Shown here one piece after another: positions 59,313 through 64,000 of a DNA stretch of 64,000 nt (position 1 is the stretch's first letter; each line of letters begins with the position of its first letter). Source of the DNA: Streptomyces althioticus. GTDB taxonomy: Bacteria > Actinomycetota > Actinomycetes > Streptomycetales > Streptomycetaceae. Where the stretch lies: NCBI GenBank assembly GCA_014649355.1, contig BMSW01000003.1:523059-587058 (forward strand), written 5' to 3'. A model generated the notes under the pieces. It searched no databases, was not told where the DNA came from, and saw nothing but the letters and a program-made list of their open reading frames with translations. The position numbers and the translations under genes are program-made.

Positions 59313-61055
59313 TTGCCCGTCTACACTCGCGTCCTCGCGCGCCTGCGCGCCCTCCGTGTCCGCCTGCGCCCGCGTGACGCACGTGTCCTCGCGCGCCTGC
59401 GTCACGCCCGCGACGCACACCCCTCCGCCGACCGCGCGCTGCGGATCACCGGGCACGTCCTCGCCGCCGTGCTGGTGCTCGGCGCCCTGCTGATGCCGAA
59501 CACCGCGCCGGGCCTGCGCCCCGACCGGTTCACCCGGATCCCCGCCGAGGCGATCGTGGGGGCGGTGCTGCTGCTGGCCCTGCCGCGCCGGCCGCGCGTC
59601 GTCTTCGCCGCGCTCTACGGCACGGGCCTCGGCGTGCTCACCGTGCTCAACCTGCTGGACATCGGCTTCAGCGAGTACCTGGGCCGCGGCTTCAACCTGG
59701 TTCTCGACTGGGGCCTGCTGGACGACGCCCTGTCGTACGTGCGGGACTCCATGGGCGGCTTCGTCGCCGACGCGGCTGCCGTCGGGGCGGTGCTGCTCGC
59801 CCTGCTCGTCGTGCTCCTCATGGCGCTGGCCACCGTGCGGCTCGGCAACGTGGTCGCCCGGCACCGCGCCCGTGCGAGCCAGGGCGCCATGATCGCCGGG
59901 ACCGTGTGGATCACCTGCGCCTCGCTGGGCCTGCAGATCTCGGGGCTGCCGGTCGCCTCCGACCGCGCGGCGGACACCCTGCGCGGGCAGACCCAGCGGG
60001 TGATGGACACCCTGCGCGACGAGGCGGCCTTCGCCAAGGAGGCCCGCCACGACACCTTCGGTGCCACCCCGCCGGGACAGCTCCTGCCGGACCTGCGCGG
60101 CAAGGACGTCGTCATCGCGTTCATCGAGAGCTACGGCCGGGTGGCGATGGAGGACCCGCTGATCGAGCCCGGCGTCACCCGCACCCTCGACTCCCGGGGC
60201 GCCGCGCTCGCCGCGGCCGGCTACCAGGCGCGCAGCGGCTGGCTGACCTCGTCGACGTACGGCGGGAGCAGCTGGCTCGGGCACTCCACGACGCTGTCCG
60301 GGCTGTGGATCGACAACCAGCAGCGGTACCGCACCGCCACCCACAGCGACCGGCTGACCCTCACCGCCGCCTTCCGGAAGTCCGGCGCGTGGGACACCGT
60401 GGGCATCATGCCGGGCGTGCAGAAGACCTGGCCCGAGGCGAAGTGGTACGGCCTGGACAAGGTGTACGACGCCTTCGAGATGGGCTACGAGGGGCCGAAG
60501 TTCAGCTGGTCGACCATGCCGGACCAGTACGCCCTGGAGGCGTTCGAGCGTCTGGAGCACGGGAAGGAGCGGAGCCGGCCGCTGATGTCCGAGGTCATCC
60601 TCACCTCCAGCCACCAGCCGTGGGCGCCGGTCCCGGAGATGATCGACTGGGAGGACCTGGGCGACGGCTCGGTCTTCGACGCGATCCAGGAGGAGGGCCG
60701 GGACGCGTCCGAGGTGATGGCCGACTCCACCGAGTCCCGCAAGGAGTACGGCAGGTCCGTCTCGTACTCGGTGACCGCCCTCACCGAGTGGCTGGAGCGC
60801 TACGGCACCGACGACACCGTGCTGGTCTTCCTCGGCGACCACCAGCCGATCGCCCGGGTCACCGGGAACACCAAGAACCGGGACGTGCCGGTGACGGTCG
60901 TCGCCAAGGACCCGGAGGTGCTGAAGAAGATCGACGGCTGGCGGTGGACGCCCGGCCTGCGGCCCGCCGACGACGCCCCCGTGTGGAAGATGGACACCTT
61001 CCGCGACCGCTTCCTCACCGCCTACGGGTCCGTGCCCCGGCCCACCAAGGGCTGA
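59313..61055 (+). CDS. LTA synthase-like membrane sulfatase/phosphoglycerol transferase
   Basis: The 580-aa protein is read from TTG 59313, supported by GGAAGGAA 8 bp upstream. A basic Arg-rich cytosolic start is followed by four or five helices (ITGHVLAAVLVLGALLM; VVFAALYGTGLGVLTVLNLL; AAAVGAVLLALLVVLLMALA). A sulfatase-fold domain follows from about residue 265: KDVVIAFIESYGRVAMEDP (metal site), STYGGSSWLGHSTTLSGLW (nucleophile region) and VFLGDHQPIARVTG (metal-binding D-H). Homologues polymerise glycerol phosphate or transfer phospho-groups to envelope polymers. Streptomyces make wall teichoic or teichulosonic acids, so an envelope-polymer role is likely. It meets dusB stop to stop with no gap. 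Confidence 0.8.
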   Translation: MPVYTRVLARLRALRVRLRPRDARVLARLRHARDAHPSADRALRITGHVLAAVLVLGALLMPNTAPGLRPDRFTRIPAEAIVGAVLLLALPRRPRVVFAALYGTGLGVLTVLNLLDIGFSEYLGRGFNLVLDWGLLDDALSYVRDSMGGFVADAAAVGAVLLALLVVLLMALATVRLGNVVARHRARASQGAMIAGTVWITCASLGLQISGLPVASDRAADTLRGQTQRVMDTLRDEAAFAKEARHDTFGATPPGQLLPDLRGKDVVIAFIESYGRVAMEDPLIEPGVTRTLDSRGAALAAAGYQARSGWLTSSTYGGSSWLGHSTTLSGLWIDNQQRYRTATHSDRLTLTAAFRKSGAWDTVGIMPGVQKTWPEAKWYGLDKVYDAFEMGYEGPKFSWSTMPDQYALEAFERLEHGKERSRPLMSEVILTSSHQPWAPVPEMIDWEDLGDGSVFDAIQEEGRDASEVMADSTESRKEYGRSVSYSVTALTEWLERYGTDDTVLVFLGDHQPIARVTGNTKNRDVPVTVVAKDPEVLKKIDGWRWTPGLRPADDAPVWKMDTFRDRFLTAYGSVPRPTKG

Positions 61056-62210
61056 TCAGCCGCCGGAGGTGTCCAGCTCGGCGTCCTCGCCGACGCCCGC
61101 GCAGTCGTAGGGGTCCTTCAGCCAGCCGTCCGGCAGCACCACGCGGTTGTTGCCGGACGTACGGCCGCGGGGGCCGTCGGCGCCGGACGGCCAGGGCTGG
61201 TCCAGGTCCAGCTCGTCGAGCCCGGCCCGCAGCTCCTCCAGGGTGGAGGTGACCGCGAGGCGGCGGCGCATCTCGGAACCGACCGCGAAGCCCTTCAGGT
61301 ACCAGGCGACGTGCTTGCGGAAGTCGATCACCCCGCGCGACTCGTCGCCGATCCACTCACCGAGCAGCGTGGCGTGCCGCACCATCGCGTCGGCCACCTC
61401 GCGCAGGGTGGGCCGGACGTAGTCGTCGGGGCGGCCCTCGAAGGCGGCGACCAGGTCGGCGAAGAGCCACGGCCGGCCGAGACAGCCGCGGCCCACGACC
61501 ACGCCGTCGCAGCCGGTCTCGCGGACCATGCGCAGGGCGTCGTCGGCGGACCAGATGTCCCCGTTGCCGAGGACCGGGATCTCGGGGACGTGCTCCTTGA
61601 GGCGGGCGATCGCCTCCCAGTCGGCGGTGCCGCCGTAGTGCTGGGCGGCGGTGCGGCCGTGCAGCGCGATCGCGGTGACGCCCTCCTCGACGGCGATGCG
61701 GCCGGCGTCGAGGTAGGTGATGTGGTCGTCGTCGATGCCTTTGCGCATCTTCATCGTGACCGGCAGGTCGCCGGCGCCGGCGACGGCCTCGCGGAGGATG
61801 GCGCGCAGCAGGTTCCGCTTGAAGGGGAGCGCGGAGCCGCCGCCCTTGCGGGTCACCTTCGGCACCGGGCAGCCGAAGTTCAGGTCGATGTGGTCGGCGA
61901 GGTCCTCCTCCGCGATCATGCGGACGGCCTTGCCGACGGTCGCCGGGTCGACGCCGTAGAGCTGGATGGAGCGCGGCTGCTCGCTCGCGTCGAAGCGGAT
62001 GAGCTGCATGGTCTTCTCGTTGCGCTCGACCAGCGCCCGGGTGGTGATCATCTCGCTGACGAACAGGCCCTTGCCGCCGCTGTACTCCCGGCACAGGGTA
62101 CGGAAGGGCGCGTTGGTGATCCCGGCCATGGGGGCGAGCACGACGGGCGGTTGCACCGCGTGCGGGCCGATGGACAGGGTCGTGTTCACGGTCGGCGAGG
62201 CAGTGGGCAT
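61056..62210 (-). CDS. dusB: tRNA-dihydrouridine synthase DusB
   Basis: This 384-aa FMN TIM-barrel enzyme starts at ATG 62210 after GGGGGA; an extension to 62267 is possible but unsupported. Motifs: PPVVLAPMAGITNAPFRTLC, VSEMITTRALVERNEKTM, IDLNFGCPVPKVTRKGGGSA with the catalytic Cys, VTMKMRKGIDDDHITYLDAG, LHGRTAAQHYGGTADW and GNGDIWSADDALRMVRETGC. It reduces uridine to dihydrouridine in tRNA D-loops using NADPH. The C-terminal 60 residues (DELDLDQPWPSG, then VVLPDGWLKDPYDCAGVGED) are an actinobacterial extension. Confidence 0.93.
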   Translation of the reverse strand: MPTASPTVNTTLSIGPHAVQPPVVLAPMAGITNAPFRTLCREYSGGKGLFVSEMITTRALVERNEKTMQLIRFDASEQPRSIQLYGVDPATVGKAVRMIAEEDLADHIDLNFGCPVPKVTRKGGGSALPFKRNLLRAILREAVAGAGDLPVTMKMRKGIDDDHITYLDAGRIAVEEGVTAIALHGRTAAQHYGGTADWEAIARLKEHVPEIPVLGNGDIWSADDALRMVRETGCDGVVVGRGCLGRPWLFADLVAAFEGRPDDYVRPTLREVADAMVRHATLLGEWIGDESRGVIDFRKHVAWYLKGFAVGSEMRRRLAVTSTLEELRAGLDELDLDQPWPSGADGPRGRTSGNNRVVLPDGWLKDPYDCAGVGEDAELDTSGG

Positions 62211-62266
62211 TCCCCCATTGTCCCGCATGCGGCGGGGCGCTCCGCACAAAGATCGTGTAAAGGTCA

Positions 62267-62286
62267 TTAGTTAGCCGCACTATAGA
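62267..62286 (+). promoter_or_regulatory. promoter/operator candidate of DHA2 exporter
   Basis: TATAGA (62281-62286) is a clear -10 box 13 bp before ATG 62299, implying a leader of about 6 nt. TTAGT (62267-62271) and ACTAT (62279-62283) form an imperfect dyad overlapping it, of the sort bound by TetR or MarR repressors. No regulator gene is adjacent inside the window. Confidence 0.4.
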
Positions 62287-62298
62287 AGTGGGCGTACG

Positions 62299-63762
62299 AT
62301 GGCGCGCATGCCCGAGCTCAGCCATGGCCGCCGCATGCTGGTGCTCGCGATCTGCTGCATGAGCCTGCTGATCGTGAGCCTGGACAACACGGTCCTGAAC
62401 GTCGCCCTGCCGTCCCTCCAGCGGGAGCTGGACGCGAGCACCTCGGGGCTGCAGTGGACCATCGACGCGTACACGCTGGTGCTGGCCTCGCTGCTGATGC
62501 TGGCCGGCTCGACCGCCGACCGGATCGGCCGCCGGCGGGTCTTCATGTCCGGCCTGGTCGTCTTCACCCTGGGCTCGCTGCTGTGCTCGCTCGCCCCGGA
62601 CCTGAACTGGCTCGTGGTGTTCCGCATGGTGCAGGCGGTGGGCGGGTCCATGCTCAACCCGGTCGCCATGTCGATCATCACCAACACCTTCACCGATCCG
62701 CGCGAGCGGGCCCGCGCGATCGGGGTGTGGGGCGCGGTGGTCGGCCTGTCGATGGCCGCGGGGCCGCTGGTGGGCGGGCTGCTGGTGGACTCGGTCGGCT
62801 GGCGCTCCATCTTCTGGGTCAACCTGCCGGTGGGCCTCGCCGCCCTGCTGCTGACCTGGCGCTTCGTTCCGGAGTCGCGCGCGCCGCGGGCCCGCCGCCC
62901 GGACCCGGTCGGCCAGGTCCTGGTCATCGCCCTGTTCGGCTCCCTCACGTACGCGATCATCGAGGCGCCGCACGGGAGCTGGCGGTCCACGGCTCCCTTC
63001 GCGGCCCTGGCCTTGATCTCCCTCCTGGCGCTCCTCCGCTACGAGCCGCGCCGCCCGGAGCCGCTGATCGACCTGCGCTTCTTCCGTTCGGCGCCGTTCA
63101 GCGGGGCGACGGTGATCGCGGTGAGCGCGTTCGCGGCGCTGGGCGGGTTCCTGTTCCTGTCGACGCTGTACCTGCAGAACGTGCGGGGGCTGAGCGCGAT
63201 GGAGGCGGGGCTGTGGATGCTGCCGATGGCCGTCCCGACGTTCCTGTGCGCCCCGCTGTCCGGCCGCCTCGTCGGCAGCCGGGGGCCGCGGCTGCCGCTG
63301 CTGGTCGCGGGCGGCGCGATGACGGTGAGCGGGCTGCTGTTCGCCCTCTTCGAGGCGGAGACGTCGAACGCGACGCTGCTGCTGGGGTACGTCCTCTTCG
63401 GCGTCGGCTTCGGCTTCGTGAACGCGCCGATCACCAACACGGCGGTCTCGGGCATGCCCCTCTCCCAGGCGGGGGTCGCCTCGGCGGTCGCCTCCACCAG
63501 CCGGCAGCTGGGGCAGACGCTGGGCGTGGCGGTCCTGGGCGCGGCGCTCGCGGCGGGGGTGTCGGGGTCCTCGTACGCCTCGTACGCCGACACGTTCGTC
63601 TCGGCGTCCCGCCCCGGGTGGTGGGTTCTGGCGGCGTGCGGGGCGGTGGTTCTGACGCTGGGCGTCGTGACGACGGGGGTGTGGGCGCGGGGGACTGCGG
63701 AGAGGGCGGCTCGGCGGCTCGAGGGGGAGCGGTTGTCGCGGCGGGCGGGGGTGGACGCGTGA
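62299..63762 (+). CDS. MFS drug exporter, DHA2 (14-helix) family
   Basis: This 487-aa transporter has about 14 hydrophobic helices. Motif D1 is LDNTVLNVALPSLQRELDA, motif A is AGSTADRIGRRRVFMSG, motif B is FRMVQAVGGSMLNPVAM, and the antiporter motif C is GVWGAVVGLSMAAGPLVGGL. These mark drug:H+ antiporters of the EmrB/QacA type. The C-terminus is a short basic tail. ATG 62299 or 62308 can start it. Expression is probably inducible, given the dyad over the promoter. It likely confers resistance to, or export of, a small amphiphile. Confidence 0.88.
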   Translation: MARMPELSHGRRMLVLAICCMSLLIVSLDNTVLNVALPSLQRELDASTSGLQWTIDAYTLVLASLLMLAGSTADRIGRRRVFMSGLVVFTLGSLLCSLAPDLNWLVVFRMVQAVGGSMLNPVAMSIITNTFTDPRERARAIGVWGAVVGLSMAAGPLVGGLLVDSVGWRSIFWVNLPVGLAALLLTWRFVPESRAPRARRPDPVGQVLVIALFGSLTYAIIEAPHGSWRSTAPFAALALISLLALLRYEPRRPEPLIDLRFFRSAPFSGATVIAVSAFAALGGFLFLSTLYLQNVRGLSAMEAGLWMLPMAVPTFLCAPLSGRLVGSRGPRLPLLVAGGAMTVSGLLFALFEAETSNATLLLGYVLFGVGFGFVNAPITNTAVSGMPLSQAGVASAVASTSRQLGQTLGVAVLGAALAAGVSGSSYASYADTFVSASRPGWWVLAACGAVVLTLGVVTTGVWARGTAERAARRLEGERLSRRAGVDA

Positions 63763-63793
63763 GGCGTCTGCCGCGGCAGGCGGAGACGCCGCC

Positions 63794-63935
63794 GCTGCGG
63801 GCAGTCGTGCCGCTTGGGGTGGCACGGGTGGGCGCAGCGGCACCCCGCCGACGCCGGGTGCGGGTCGTCCGTGGCTGATCGCGCAGTTCCCCGCGCCCCT
63901 GAAGGGCGCGCCTAGCTGCGGGCAGTCGTGCCGCT
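63794..63935 (+). repeat. direct repeat pair GCTGCGGGCAGTCGTGCCGC(T)
   Basis: An identical 21-bp word occurs at 63794-63814 and 63915-63935, 121 bp apart, on either side of copy B of the dispersed repeat. As I recall, this word also recurs between genes in many Streptomyces genomes. Confidence 0.7.
63850..63901 (+). repeat. dispersed Streptomyces-type intergenic repeat, copy B
   Basis: This is the reverse complement of the element at 4738-4789, 46 of 52 identical, with the core CGCGCAGTTCCCCGCGCCCC. The stretch 63763-64000 holds only such repeats and no convincing gene. Confidence 0.7.
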
Positions 63936-64000
63936 AGGTGTGCTGACCGGGCAGGTTGGTGACGCGGCTGGCTGGTGGGTGGCCGCCGATGCCGGTGTGG

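Noticed and set aside
59105..59493. Small plus-strand frames between ppdK and the sulfatase gene
   Set aside because: They cross perfect hairpins, show no ribosome sites, and have atypical composition.
63763..64000. Possible gene fragment at the right edge
   Set aside because: No frame shows a start with ribosome site or any domain; the stretch consists of intergenic repeat words.

Overview
The window is high-GC (roughly 72-74 %), densely coded actinobacterial chromosome, almost certainly from a Streptomyces. The evidence is strong third-position G/C bias, frequent GTG and some TTG starts, many 4-bp ATGA/GTGA gene overlaps, and gene content typical of the genus: an hrdA-type sigma factor beside dnaG, an mbl-like actin gene, excalibur proteins, a class F sortase and ppdK. 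From memory the order resembles the S. coelicolor segment around SCO2430-SCO2496; this is recollection, not a search. I see no prophage, IS element or CRISPR array, and the tRNA genes are intact.

Left part (1-20 kb). It opens with the end of an ImmA/IrrE-type gene coupled to a MAB_1171c-family membrane protein and an FAD monooxygenase. Next come an iclR-smp30 pair and a pucR/DUF2613 pair. The main feature is a tightly coupled run at 6.4-18.5 kb: a DUF3068 membrane protein, a GT4 glycosyltransferase, a methyltransferase, a 1447-residue AftD-like (DUF3367) GT-C enzyme, a condensation/PapA-like acyltransferase, a second methyltransferase, a DMT-type membrane protein, a Trm112-like protein, an FkbM methyltransferase and an unknown protein. 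It looks like a pathway for a lipid-linked, methylated and perhaps acylated envelope glycan, in a genus not known to make arabinogalactan or lipoarabinomannan.

Middle (19-41 kb). A malonate module (gntR-matC-matB-carboxyltransferase) has two matching 25-bp operator-like elements in its divergent promoter region. It is followed by mbl, a STAS-ANTAR protein, a 56-aa protein, a CAU tRNA and two tandem identical tRNA-Asn genes, a YtxH-like protein, an FGGY kinase whose start codon lies in a perfect 12-bp hairpin, and a heterodimeric ABC exporter pair. A strong terminator separates the exporter from the convergent hrdA, dnaG, ferredoxin-reductase-like, dgt and CbiX-like genes. A SanA/YdcF protein and a type II toxin-antitoxin pair come next.

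Right part (42-64 kb). Nitrogen assimilation dominates: a nitrate reductase, and a nirB/nirD operon with an extra FAD-protein gene, both preceded by GlnR-box-like sites with 11-bp periodicity. Between them lie an M4 metalloprotease, a gamma-glutamylcyclotransferase, a class F sortase with a likely non-LPXTG substrate, a lipoprotein with no normal start codon, and a TSUP transporter. The TSUP-nir intergenic region carries a 191-bp tandem duplication (190/191 identical) that copies the 5' end of the transporter and half of the candidate GlnR box. Two paralogous excalibur surface proteins with matching promoters, ppdK with an operator-like dyad, an LTA-synthase-like sulfatase, dusB and a DHA2 exporter complete the window. 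Two copies of a dispersed intergenic repeat lie near 4.74 kb and 63.87 kb.
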